64,000 nt of DNA, taken from assembly GCA_035236585.1 (NCBI GenBank), contig CP141128.1, positions 53,557,257 to 53,621,256 of the forward strand, given 5' to 3'. Of the stretch, positions 44,821-56,780 are shown piece by piece (the stretch's first letter is position 1; each line of letters starts with the position of its first letter). The notes below the pieces were generated by a model. That model was not told where the DNA came from. It saw only the letters and a list, made by a program, of their open reading frames with translations, and ran no database searches. Source of the DNA: Warburgia ugandensis (taxonomy: Eukaryota > Streptophyta > Magnoliopsida > Canellales > Canellaceae). A program made the position numbers and the translations under genes.

Positions 44821-46439
44821 AGAAGTATTTATTTCTTTTTATTGTTCTTAATCATTCAAGATCCCATGGATCTTGTTTAATCATCCTTATCTTACTTGCA
44901 ATTTTTATTAGGGTTAGATAATTTACTAACCTTTTATGCTCTTATTATTATTATTGAACCAGTTAATGTTTTACTAGTTGAAGATAACTAATTTCATCCT
45001 ACGTCTAAACTACTCCTCCTATTTCAAATTGGCTAAGGCTTACTAGCTGAATGGTTGAACGCAAAGTGGTTACTTCAATCCTCATGTAAGGAGGCGTTTA
45101 GACCTCACAAATATCAACGGAAGGTAAGGTAAGAGTGAGGCTCTATTAGAGAACCCCCTTAACCACCATGTTCAGCGTTCACTAGAGTGACCTTAGCTCA
45201 ACCTTTCATAAGGTTCCTATGAGCATTTTAACCCTAAGTACTCTTTCTTATTAATTTTAATTAAATTCATGAACATTTAAAATGTCATTAATGGGGTTTA
45301 TTATTCTCCTAGTTTGGGCCAAGGATTTGATAATCCTTATATTGTCCTACTAACTATAACCCTTACTAATATTATGTCAAAGTCATTCACTCATCTTAAT
45401 TGTCCATGAATCTCTATATTCTATTAGTTTACATTTTTGGTGATTTATGCTCATTATATCTTAACAACTACTTAACATTGGAATCTACTAATAAAATTTG
45501 ACAACAATTAAATCATACACTTTAAAGCCTAAATTCAATATAAGTTTAACAACCATTTATACTAACATGCTTTCTAAGAATGTAACTTAGCCTAATGAAA
45601 TAAAACTATACTTAAACTAGCATGATCCTAACTTATGAAATACATGAAATTTTACCAGTAGTCTAGTGAAATCATGCTAAAGTCTTAAATTTAAACTAAC
45701 ATGACCCTAAGATAATTAAATTACCAACCTATTATAACAAATTAATAACATATAGAACATTGCATGCTAAAATTTAAGAATTACACTATCATGCTTCCTA
45801 ATTTGTAAAATAAATCACATTTACAATTCTATTATCAAATAAAAGACAAGTAAACTAATTAGATTAATATTATTAGAAACTTTTACTTATAGTCCAACCA
45901 TTACATTTTAAATCTTTTCCTTTAGATCAAGGGTTTCAATTACATTTAGGGCTTTTACTTCATTAAGGACCAAAGATCATAAATATTTATTTTTCTCACA
46001 TTTAATCCATGATCTCACTAGATTCCATCATAATCCTATTCATTCAATCCACCCCAAGGGTCTGATCATGCTTGATCTTATTGATTAAGCGGGTCCCTTT
46101 GTATCTTTAGGTTATTTCTATCATAAAGGGTAGATTCCTCAATTTATGTTAGATCTGTCAAAATAAATCATGCATATTAATTTATTTCAACATTATATTA
46201 TCATTGCATTAGATCCCTAAGATCTGATCATCTCAGATCTTGAAGATCATGAAAATTAGAAGCTTAATTCCTAAAAACAGAAAGTTTCTTGTGTATTTTT
46301 TTATTATCAATTTTATGATTTCAGAAGAAAATAGACATTACAAGATTTCCATAGCTTCTTTCAAATCTTAATTTGGAGTTCAGAGGAGTCCACAATTGAA
46401 GAAAGAAGTTCACAGTCCTTCTGAGGGTCCAGATTTGAT

Positions 46440-46660
46440 TTGGACCCAGTGGAACGGACGGTCCTAATTAGTCAGGTGGAGTGGTGGCCGAGCTCTCTTC
46501 ACCGGGTTGCATGTGGCAGCATGCACCCCAGGACTTGCGCTATCACACTATTGTTCTATTGGGATAGCGTCACACGCAAAGCATGTGCGGAGATGCTCTC
46601 ACAGGGTGTGTTTTCGTGCGATGTCCCACAACGGCGTCCCAGGAGCCCGTTCTTATTAGG
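46440..46660. other. GC-rich block of family-1 LTR copy 4
   Basis: Shorter, inverted counterpart of the blocks in copies 1 and 2. A 91-codon plus-strand frame passes through but has no recognisable protein and runs against the LTR strand. Confidence 0.65.
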
Positions 46661-47258
46661 AAGATTGGATAATCCAATCAAATCCTCTTCAATAAAAGGC
46701 TCAAAACATGATTAAATTTCATGAAAATTCTACTCTAGGGGTTTTGACTCTTTCGGATCAATTGGACGGCTTAGATTTTCCATCTAACTCCTCCATCATA
46801 CAGAAATGAAGGGTTCTTGTCCTTTATTTTTATAATTTTTAACCTAAAGCTAATTTCAAAAAAATAAAATAATATGAAATAATATGGGAAGAGTTTCCAC
46901 CTACTTGATTGGAGAAAACTTAGGTTTTGAAGCCCAATTTTAAAGAATATCTTGTTGATGATAAGATTGTCCAATAACCACCTATTTTGTGATTTTTTGT
47001 TGATTGCACCTTTAGGTCTTGAAATTTGTTTGGGGGTTTTGTATAGAAAATAGTCTAGGATGGATGGTGAGATTGGTGAGTCTTGATTTGGATCAAAGTG
47101 CCTAATTGAATTTAGGTCTCTAGTTCCAATCTAGAGAGAGGAGAGAGAAAGTGAAAGTAGAAAGATTTTTGGGAATGAATATAGATCTAGTTTTTCAAGG
47201 GAAGCAAGCTAATATTGTGATAATTTTTATGAACATTTTTTGAAGATTTTTGGGGGGG

Positions 47259-47266
47259 TATTTATA
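47259..47266 (-). promoter_or_regulatory. TATA box of family-1 LTR copy 4
   Basis: TATAAATA on the minus strand in the context TGCCTATAAATACCC. Confidence 0.7.
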
Positions 47267-48566
47267 GGCATTTTTGCATTTTTCATAATTACTTGTAATA
47301 ATTATGTTTTAATTCTTTTGAATATTAAATTAACATTGGATCCTCCACTACCACCTCCTTCTCCACTATCAACTGGTACTAGTTTGACCACTCATTTCAT
47401 GTTTTCTGGCCGTTGGATTCATTTGTGGGTCCCACAGAGGTGTGAAAAGACCATTTTGCCCTTTTATGGACAAAAATCTGTTTTATTCCCCGAACTCGGA
47501 ATAGAGCGTACTTAGTGGCGTTGGAATTGTATTTTTAAGTACATTTCAAATATTGAAGTCTTAGATCTTGATTATGGGTAAAATTACCATTTTACCCTTT
47601 TATTCATAAAAATGGAGAAAATTAGGAATTTTTTTATTTTAACTTGGAATTGAACATACTTAGTGTCATTTCGATCAATTTTTTGAGGACATTCATAATT
47701 TCTAATTTTTAAATCACAGTTTGATCTAGAAAAAGAGAATTTCTAATAACCTAATATTCCAGCCCAAAATTTCTAAAAACTCAAACTTTATTGATTTTCT
47801 TAATCAATTTACAAAAATTGGGTTGATTACAAAGCCATGCCATAAAATCCATCAAAGACAGCCATGAAGCCAAGCAATGGAGCTCTTAAAGTTAGCCATC
47901 AAGCCACATGAGACAAGCTACATGAAAGGGTATGATTCGAGGAAAATTCAAAGAAATATCCATGAGATTTTTTGGGTTATTTTGAAGATAATATAGGGGA
48001 AATCCACTTGAATAAGGTAGCACATGGACCAATAGGAAGATACTGCTCCATTTTATTATCTTTTCATGATTCACTCTTTTTCTCTCTTTCTCTATCCACC
48101 TCACCGTAAAGAAGCACTACAAATTTCACTTTCCCACAAAAGAGTCTCACCTTTTTAAAAATCTCCCATCTTCCTAAACTCCCATTTCAACCAGCCAACC
48201 AATCCTAGAATGCCACCTAACCTACCCAATTAATCCCCACCTTCTTAGGAAACCAGCTAACCAATCACCTCCTTCCACCTCACCTTTCTTCTCCCTCCAA
48301 CTCTACATCCCATCTCTTTATATTTCTTAAGAGATTCCACGTGCAACACTCGAATGGAAGGGAGTTCCATGTCAAACTCCTAAATGATAGGAGCCTTCCC
48401 CCACTTTCTGAAGGCCTCCCACCTTGAATCCCACCTTGTCCTCTTTAGTTGTCTTACCTACTTGGTTGCCTTAGGTATAATAATAGCCTTACCTTTTATC
48501 TTCATATCATCTCCACCATAGGATCATAAGCTAGAAAGATTAGAAGGTAGACAAAACAAATAAAAA

Positions 48567-48619
48567 GGAGTTTGACGTGAAAATCATCTTGAAGGAGTTT
48601 GATGTGAAAATCATCTTAG
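48567..48619 (+). repeat. 27-bp tandem duplication
   Basis: GGAGTTTGACGTGAAAATCA recurs with period 27 (one C/T change) in the Athila/Tat-type LTR remnant. Confidence 0.85.
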
Positions 48620-49740
48620 AGAAGGGGAGATCGCCCCCTTCGAAGAAGGGGTGCATCTTCACCCTTCTTCCCTCCTCTTGTTCATCAATGATTCTCCCTT
48701 GTAGTAACCAACATTTCTAGCTTTCCATGCCTCATTCTTGGGGTGCTTTCATGGCTGATTCCTCCAAAGTTTTAGGTTAGCTGTCTCTTTATTCAATCTT
48801 TGTTTTCCTTTAAGTTCATTGCTTTACTTGTTCCTTGATTTCATGCTCATTTCATCTTTTTTTTATCCTTATTTTCCTTGCTATTTGCCTCTTTAATTTT
48901 AGTGATAGATCCCTTAATCTAAGACTAAAACTCTCTTGTATCGATAGCCAAGAGAATGTCATTATTAGATTAAGTTTCCTGCCTTTGAATCATCTTAAAT
49001 TCTTGTCCAATACATGCGTCTTTTCTCATTGTTTTCCCTTCTTTTTCCTTGGATTTTCATTCGATAAAATGCATGCTTAAGTTTCAAATGCTAGAAGATA
49101 GATTATCATGTAGTTTGATTGATTTTTGGAGCAAAGAATGGTGCACACCACACTTGTATGATTCTTTTCATTTATGAAAGTGGATTGTTGCCATATGTTT
49201 GGGTGATGTTTAAGTGTCCTGAATCTTGCTTATGTTGATTGGTTTAATTCCATGTTGATGATTACATCTACACATATTCCATTCCCTCTTCAAAACATAC
49301 CATTATAGATTGATAACACTTTAGCTGCATGTGCACCACATTCATGACCATGCGCACATCCCATGGGTCATGCGCATGGCCTTGAATGCGTTTCATTGAA
49401 TTAATTGTTTATTCCATGTCTCCTTTCATCCATGTTCCTACATGTTTGCCCCTTGTTCATTCATTTGGTATTATTTTAGTATTCCATGCATTATCTTAGG
49501 TTAAGGGTCATGCATACAATTCATTAACCAATAGGCACCACATTGTTCTAGTTTTGCATATTAGTTGATATCATGCTTAGGTTCATTTGATCATTGCTTA
49601 AGTTAGTTGCATTCTAGAATAGTTTTAAGAATTTTCTAATTTCAAAATTTTAGAAAGTTTTAGATACACGGAAGTTTTATTTTTAAACATTGTTAAATTT
49701 AGAAATTTAGTAATTCTATGAATTTTTAGTCTCCATCATT

Positions 49741-49958
49741 AGTTTAGGAAAAAACTCACTATCTTTGGCTAGGTTAAATAGTTTAGCCCACTAATCTCAC
49801 AAATCCATTCGATTCCTCGTGGGATTGACCTCCATCGCGTGAATTAAGTTTAGGCAAAAACTCACTATCTTTGGCTAGGTTAAATAGTTTAAGTAAGGGC
49901 CCACTAATCTCACAAATCCATTCGATTCCTCATGGGATCGACCTCCATCACGTGAATT
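49741..49958 (+). repeat. 106-bp tandem duplication at an LTR 3' end
   Basis: Two adjacent units start AGTTTAGG(A/C)AAAAACTCAC at 49,741 and 49,847. Each holds the phrase ATTCCTC(G/A)TGGGAT(T/C)GACCTCC. The conserved LTR-end motif is therefore present twice. Confidence 0.9.
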
Positions 49959-50003
49959 ACTACAACTAATTCGTGTGCATGTGAGTTTAACTTAAAATTA
50001 TAA

Positions 50004-50940
50004 TACTCCCTTTTCTTCTTATCCCCGCCTCTTAAAAATGTTGATCTGTAGATGCATAAGAGGTGTTCCATATTTTCATCCATAGCTTTTGATAGGTTGG
50101 TTGAGGAAGCTTCTTGCCTCCCTTTCATCCACATGATTAGGCATAGATGGCTTATATCTCCTTGAGGTTTTCCTATCCCAATATCTTTCTCTCCTTGATT
50201 TTCTCCCAGCACACCATTATTTTCTCCAATCAATGGGCTTTAAGTAGTTGAGGATGTCTCTTTACTTAGAGTGGGATGTTTTTCTCCTAAAAGCAAGATG
50301 TGCTACCCACCAAAAAAATATCCACTAATGGGGTTCTAGTTTGGTCTTCGTTATAGTATTTTTTCTCATTGGTTTGTCCTTATTTGAGTGAGTTCTCATT
50401 GGTTTCTTAGGATATTCATAAACAAGGACTGATCTTGGTCATTAAATACTTCAAAAGTAAGGATGATTGTTGACTATAGATTTTTCATCAATCATCTCTC
50501 TCCTCTCCACTTATTCTCCTCAATTATTTTCTCATGTAATACATATTTTTATATGTATTACACATCCTCTTCATGTAAAAATCATGGACTCCCTTGTGTG
50601 GTTCCATTTTGGACTATAATGAGAGAGAAAGTTAGTGGATTCATGTGGGTTCTGATTTCCTAACTTGTCATGTGTCAGAAAAATATCATGTATATGTGCA
50701 CTCATTGTATATGAATCTAGCTTCTCTTAGAAGCTCTTCAAGGTTGTGAAATGCTTGAATGCATGGAAAATCTACCATCCTCACTTTTGATAAAGGCATT
50801 ATCTTTGGTACCGACGAGGTTAGTCGATACTTTATGGTTTCTAACAGTGTTAAATATCAAAATGAGACCCACATAACATTTTGAACTTTTAGACATCATA
50901 TTTATGGTATGTGGGCCCATGATATTGCTTCAATAGAGAA
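50004..50940. other. Unassigned DNA inside the CACTA element
   Basis: No domain recognised. A minus-strand frame at 49,910-50,233 (107 codons) starts in unrelated LTR sequence and has no clear match. A 60-codon minus frame at 50,738-50,920 is likewise unrecognised. Confidence 0.35.
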
Positions 50941-51149
50941 ATTGCTCTCTTTTAGGGTTTTGAATGCTAAAAATAGCAACTTTTTACTTGTACCCTATTC
51001 ATGCAAAATGTAAAAATCCTAATTAGTGATATTTAAGGTACATTCAAAGGTAGAAACTACTAAATATAGGGATATTTCATGTCATAATTCTAAGTATATC
51101 ATGCATGATCAACTTACTCAATGCATGGCTAGATTTCATCAACATTGTT

Positions 51150-52800
51150 TCACAGCACATAAAAGGTTCGTGTAGTCCAATTCTTTATGGTCAGTGGTTG
51201 ATACATGACCACTCAAAAGAGATTTGCCAACTTTAGGATCATGAAATCCAACTAATTATTTCTTCATTGGGATTCTAGTCACATCCACTCCTAATAAGAA
51301 CTCTATGCAAAACTCCACTACTTCCTCTGCAATGTAAAATTTGGCTATACACCCCTTTGGCCAGTTGTGGTTTCTTATATACCCTTTTAAAAATTTGACG
51401 TACCTCTTAAACAAGTACATCCATCACAAGTATACTGGACTGCAAAGTCTAACCTCATCAATGAGTGCACTATTAAGTGCAAAATAATGTCAAAAAGGAT
51501 GGTGGGAAGATTGTCTCAAGCTCACATAAAGTTGTCACTAGATATTCTTGGGTTTCTTATAATTTTAAAACATCCACCACCTTCTTGTACGAAACATTTA
51601 AGAAGTAGCATAATTTTGTAATAGATCCTCTATCTTTGTTTGGCAACACCAAATGGATTGCTATAGGTAGGAGTTGCTACATCAATGCATGACAATAGTG
51701 CAACTTCATCCCTGACACTTTCACCTCTTCTATTGAGACAATGTTTTTGAAATTTGAAGAGTAGTCATCTATGAATTTGAGCCCCAATAGGGTTTTATAG
51801 ACAATTTTTCTCTCCTCTCTATTGAGCATATAATTTTCTTTAGACAAGTTTATTCCCTGACTACCCTTATCCTATGAATGCAATCTTCTCTTTAAACCTA
51901 GATTCATAAGATCCATTAAACCTGTAAGTCTATCCTTTTTTTTCCTTGACATATCAAGCAAGGTACTAGTTTAGCTCTCACACACATTCTTCTCAATGTG
52001 CATGACATGAAGCATATGGTGTACATGTAGTGATTTCTTGTGCACAAGTTGAAAGAATATTGACTTCTTCTTCCAACAACTTTTCAAGTTTCTTTCATGT
52101 GCACGTTTAGTTTCTTTCTTCTTTTACAATAATACATTAAGGTTTTGAACCTATTCCAATACTTATTGTCCAGTTAATAACCTTGGAGGTGCCCTTATCT
52201 CTACACTATAGTTAAATTCTCCCTTCTTAAAATAGCATGGATTCTCTTTACAACCATCTTCTGTGGCCAAGGAATGTCATTTTCCTAGCATGTTTAAGTT
52301 GTATGGAATAGGATTGGTCACTTGAGGTAGAATAAGCATTGTATCCCTTTACAGTGCATCCAAGCAAATTACTGTACACAAGAAAGCTGCTTATTGTACA
52401 TAATAGTATAACCTTTATGGTAAATGATACTTTCTTGTATTAATCATAAGTATCAACACCTATGTCCCATAACATCTTAAGATCATTGATTGAGACAGCT
52501 AAGTATACTACAATGTTGTTCCCTGATGGCTTTGGACCCAATATTAACATAGTTAACATCATGAACTTCCTCATCATTTATATCGATGATGGGAGGTTGT
52601 ATCAAACCATTATTACAAGGCAACAACTATACTTTCTATCATAGAACCATGAGGATTAATTCATATGTAGATAATGCAAGTCATAGACTTTTAGCTTCTT
52701 GTCCAAAATTAGGCCACAAGAAGTCTACAAGCTTCCGTGTAAGGCTGTCTATTGGATGACATGAATAGTCATCAACTACACTCTCCTCAGCAAGCCATAC
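51150..52800 (-). pseudogene. CACTA TNP2 transposase, central part with DUF4218-like region
   Basis: Minus-strand frames in order: HPIDSLTRKLVDFLWPNF (about 52,704-52,760), LHVMHIEKNVCES (about 51,980-52,020), a DUF4218-like stretch LLPIAIHLVLPNKDRGSITK (about 51,620-51,700), LFDIILHLIVHSL and GYIRNHNWPKGCIA (about 51,350-51,400). This is the order in TNP2 of plant CACTA elements, the transposase that cuts at the CACTA termini. Frames are broken by many stops. The N-terminal part is beyond gypsy 2, which interrupts at 52,801. Confidence 0.9.
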
Positions 52801-53768
52801 TAATAAGTGTTTAATTTTGTATAAAAAGTACCCAATTAGTAGCCCATGTGTTATGAATTATAGGCATAATTGTGGGGTTTTTTCTAGAATTTCATAGCAC
52901 ATTCATTTCTAACTGAATAATTCAAAAGTTTGATATTTGTAGCTTTAGAAGGTAATCTATAGCAAGTAGGTGAATGATCATAATTTTCTAGGATTTAATC
53001 AGGGTTTTTCATCTTTTATATGTGTTAAGAAGATAATCTAAGGGCCAAGATCAAAAGAAGGTCAAAGACATAAAATTCAACATGTCAAAGCTAAATCAAT
53101 GTTCATGATCATCTTAGAGAAATCAAGAAGTCAATGGGAAGCATCAAAGGTGACTAAAATGGTCCATGTAAAAAGCCATGCAATTGTACTACTTTGCATA
53201 AGAATTGGAGCTATGCATGAGGTTTCCTAGTCTAACAAGGAAACATAAAGAAGCCAAGCCATTCAAGCTTTGAAGCCAAGGGAGTTAGCAACTCAAGCCA
53301 CTAAGGAATGAGCCATCAAGACACATGAGATCCATGCCGCATGAAATCACATGATTGGAGGATCAATTCAAGCAAATTATCCTTAGCTAAAAATGTGATT
53401 TTGAAAAGATAATTGGAAGTTTTTAAAGTAAAATTGCAATTAGTGAGATGATCAAGTATAGGTAGACCAATCAAGAGAGAAAACCCCACTTTTCATTTTT
53501 ATTTTTCCATCTTTTTCACCAACCCAATTAAGGCTCCATGATTTTTTCTTAAGGGAGGGAAGCACGTGCCTAACCCTTGATTGGTTATCACTTTTGCTGG
53601 TTTCGAAAATAGGAAACTCCTAATTTTACGTGATACTTAAACCACCTCAAACCCTATATGTTTTCCTATATTTCTACCATTTTTCTCTCTCTTTTCCAAC
53701 AAAAAAAACCCCATGTATTTAGACGAGAAGGACCACTATTCCACCTTACTAAAAATGTGGTGCCTCCC
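52801..53768 (+). mobile_element. Gypsy 2 5' LTR (left part)
   Basis: Aligns by eye with the first 250 bases of the 3' LTR (63,751-64,000) and with the start of the solo LTR at 9055. The initial TG has decayed to TA. It is cut at 53,768 by family-1 copy 2, and its continuation on the other side of that insertion is not clear. Confidence 0.8.
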
Positions 53769-54312
53769 TGTAATAACCCCAGTTTTTTTGTAATTAATTG
53801 AGAAAATCAATAAATTTTGAGTTTCAGATATTTCAGGCTAAAATATTAGGGTTATTTAGAATATACTTTTTATAAAAGTATAATCAAATAATAAGACAAG
53901 TAAAATTTAAATTAAACTTAGCAAACCCTTCAAAATGACTATAAGCACGACAAATTCTAAATTTGGATGAAAAATCCTTAAGTTTCTTCATTTCTTGGAC
54001 AAAGTAAAATAGTAATTTTATCGAAAATTTAGAATGTATTGAGACATACGAATCCAACGCCACTAAGTACACTCAAATCCGAGATCATGGGAATAAAACC
54101 CAAAATTTTATACATAAATGGCAAAACAGTTTTTTTACACCATGTGGGGTCCACAAGGGACCCAAAAATGAATATTATGAGCAAACCATGTGAAGTCATG
54201 GGTTAACAAACACCAGTTGGTCTTGGGAAAGAAAAATGGAGCATGGGAGACTTTCATGCCATTTAATAATAAAAAATTAAATATTATAATCATGAAAGAA
54301 GACCAAAATGGC

Positions 54313-54320
54313 TATAAATA
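54313..54320 (+). promoter_or_regulatory. TATA box of family-1 LTR copy 2
   Basis: TATAAATA in the context TGGCTATAAATAC, one base different from the other copies. Confidence 0.7.
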
Positions 54321-54949
54321 CAACCCTAAAAATCTTCCAAAAATGTTCATAAAATCCCCACAAAATTTTCTTCACTCTCCCTGAAAAATTAGACCTAGAT
54401 CCCTCCCCAAAAACCTAAAATTTCTAAGAGATATCTCTCTTTTTAATTTCTTTTTCTTTTTAGATTGGAACAAGAGACCTAAAATCAAATAGACACTCTG
54501 TTCCAGAACTCATTTCATCAATTCTACTATCCAAAAATTCCCACCATATCTTAGTTACAAAACCCCCAAAGTAATTTCAAGATCCAACGGTTCAAATAAC
54601 GGTAATTTACAAGAAACGTGGATCTTGGGCCATATCTTCTTCAAAGGGTATTTCTTTTAAATTGGCCACATAAACAACATTTTTCTCCAATCAGGTAGGT
54701 GGGAGTACTTTATATACATGTTTACTAATGTTTAATGAAAATTTTATTTTACTGTAATTTATTTTGATGATAAAAAAGGTAAAAATAAAGTAATAACAGA
54801 ACCCTTAAATCAGGATGATAGAGTGCTCAGATGAAAATTCTGACTATACTAATAGATCAAGAAGGGTCCAAAACCCCTAGGATAGAAGTTTCACAAAGAT
54901 AAGAGAAGTTTTGGGCCCTCAATTGAGAGAGGATTGATTGGATAGTCTA

Positions 54950-55300
54950 GAATGGATTGTCCGATCTCCAGATCTAACAGAGACCAAAACGCCACGCGTG
55001 ACGCAGCGCCGAAAATGGCGAATGCAGAAATGTTCCACACGCGCTCTGCATGGGACATCATCCCAAGCGGGATGATGGCGCGTCCATCAAACCGACGTGT
55101 GGATGCGCCCGACAAACTTCTCGTTTACAAGCGCACAGACGACTAGCATCCTGCTCGTCCCGTCTGCGTCCGTGGAAGTCCTAGACAGGCGCTTCCATTG
55201 CGCCTCTGTGGCAGATGCGCCCGAAGAGCGGGAGGTTCCACCCGGCTTAGTTTTCCGCCCAAAAGATTTGGGCCGTCCGTTCCTTGGGCCCAGATCAAAT
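54950..55300. other. GC-rich block of family-1 LTR copy 2
   Basis: Counterpart of 716-1033, with many CpG sites. Many differences from copy 1 lie in this block although the flanks are nearly identical, so the block has changed faster. Confidence 0.65.
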
Positions 55301-55924
55301 CTAAGCCCTAGGAACGACTGTGAACTTCTAGATCTAATTTTGGAGCCATCTGAACTCCAAATTGGGATAAAAAAGAAGCTATGGAAAGCTTGAAACCTCT
55401 ATTTTCTGATGAAATAATAAAATCTAGAAATTATGTAATAAAACTTTCTGTATTAAAGAAACAAGTTTCCAATTACTTAGATCTTCAAGATCTGAGATGA
55501 TCAGATCTTGGAAATATGTTTTACTAATGATATACTATTGAAATAAAGTGATATCTATGTTTTATTTAGTCATATCTAAGATATATTAAGGGATCTACCC
55601 ATTATGGTAGAAAAACCCTAAAAATACAAAGGGTACCACTTCATCAATGAGATCAAGTGTGATCAGATCCTTGGGATGGATAGAATGAATGTTGATATGT
55701 TGAAATCCAAGGAAATCATGGATGAATTATGACAAAAATGGATCAATATGATCTTTGAACCTTAATAAAGAAAATCCACTAAATATAACTAATACCCTCA
55801 ATCAAAGGAAAAGATCTAAGATCTAATGGTTGCATCATAAGTAAAGGTTTCTAAAAATGTTAATGTAATTAGTTTCATTTTATATAATAGCATTTTAAAT
55901 ATGATTATGTTATAAAGCATGCTA

Positions 55925-56780
55925 GTTGTGGGGTGTGGTGGCCCACTTGATTTTCATCAGAAACCCACTATAAGCTTCTCTCACTCTCTTTTATTATCTT
56001 AGTGTAGTTGCATTTAGTGTAGTTTGCATATTGGTTGGTAGTGTAACTCATATATTTAGGATCATTTATTATACTTGTTGCATTAAATTGCACCTATTTA
56101 ACAAAGGTTACCTTTGTTAGATGGCATATCGGTAAGCATTAATGTCCTTCCCTTGTATTGCATTGCACATTTGCTGCTTTATGTTGGATGGAACACATTG
56201 ATAGTAAGGGCCCCATAGGAATCCTCATAAGATAATGACTAGATTTCATCACCAATTCCTTGGCCCACCTAGGTAATCAAATTGATCCTTGTATGTCGTT
56301 ATCCCAACCCTTAAAAGCTTAATTTAAAAATAAAGCAGTAAGCGACTTAGGGTTTCAAGCTTTTAGAACTCTTTTTAAAAGAGGAGATATATTTTCACTC
56401 TAGTGGCTTTTGAGCATTGTGGTTATAGTGGATATCCAAAATCCAAGAAATTTTCCCATGCCTTAAGTTGATGGTTGTTAATGTTTAAGAGCCTCTTTCC
56501 TTGGGAATTGTATCAACCACTTTAGAGTAGAACATAACTAATAAGCAGTAGTCTAGCTTGGATAAAATGAGGAGTTTTCTAGGTCTAGGTCTAAAAGCTA
56601 CCACCCTATAGATTAACAAATATTATTATAATAGCTCATGAACATTAGGGATTGATTGATTGTGCATCATATAGAGTTAAGAGTCACATGTAGAGTTAGG
56701 TTGCATCATTTAGATAGGTTTGTGCCATAAGATTATGAGATTGAATGTGTCCACAGGAAAGGGGCAAGAAATCAAAATAT
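55925..56780 (+). other. Gypsy 2 leader
   Basis: Noncoding. It resembles the gypsy 1 leader in layout. No primer binding site was found near 55,925, as expected if a deletion removed the LTR/leader boundary together with the end of family-1 copy 2. Confidence 0.5.

Larger units (their letters stand above)
42919..47831 (-). mobile_element. Family-1 solo LTR, copy 4
   Basis: A 4913-bp unit flanked by a perfect AAGCC duplication (42,914-42,918 and 47,832-47,836). On the minus strand it runs TGTAATCAACCC to CCTAGGTATCATA, with the last CA changed to TA. It has a TATA box (47,259-47,266), a GC-rich block (about 46,440-46,660), a poly(A)-like region and the conserved hairpin at 43,350-43,381. An (AT)6(CAT)n microsatellite lies at 44,789-44,820. 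No coding domain. Confidence 0.9.
42701..50003 (+). mobile_element. Athila/Tat-type LTR remnant holding family-1 copy 4
   Basis: The parts at about 42,701-42,918 and 47,837-50,003 share a run of phrases with the gypsy 2 5' LTR (53,080-53,560), such as repeated AAGCCA, GAGCCA(C/T)CAAG and CACATGAGA. The end carries CTCATGGGATCGACCTCC and GTGTGCATGTGAG, typical of this lineage. Without the nested copy it is about 2.4 kb, similar to the 2.2-kb solo LTR at 9055. No clear target duplication was found. Confidence 0.55.
28529..52800 (-). mobile_element. CACTA (En/Spm) DNA transposon, heavily interrupted
   Basis: A CACTACTAGA terminus at 28,529 is followed by subterminal repeats. TNP2 transposase remnants on the minus strand (41.2-42.0 and 51.1-52.8 kb) identify a CACTA element whose 3' end is on the left. 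The right part lies beyond gypsy 2, which enters TNP2 at 52,801. Four LTR insertions occupy most of the interval. The element is long dead, with stops in every segment. The left terminus is less certain than the TNP2 assignment, because only one terminus is visible. Confidence 0.75.
53769..55924 (+). mobile_element. Family-1 LTR copy 2 (3' half missing)
   Basis: Starts TGTAATAACCCCAG at 53,769, the only complete plus-strand 5' end of this family in the window. It matches copy 1 closely from 54,243 (= base 1) to 55,924 (= about 1,655), then stops abruptly at AAAGCATGCTA. Roughly 2.7 kb of the LTR 3' part is gone. A TATA box (54,313-54,320) and GC-rich block (about 54,950-55,300) are kept. Confidence 0.9.

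Noticed and set aside
48300..49080. Possible host gene promoter and exon (TATA-like TTTATATTTC, frame at 48,835-49,080)
   Set aside because: The stretch lies within an Athila-type LTR remnant bounded by its typical 3' end at about 50,003. The 81-codon frame is hydrophobic AT-rich translation without a match.
54952..55393. Overlapping frames of 64-98 codons in the GC block of family-1 copy 2
   Set aside because: The copy 1 block has different frames (63 and 100 codons on opposite strands), so no protein is conserved.
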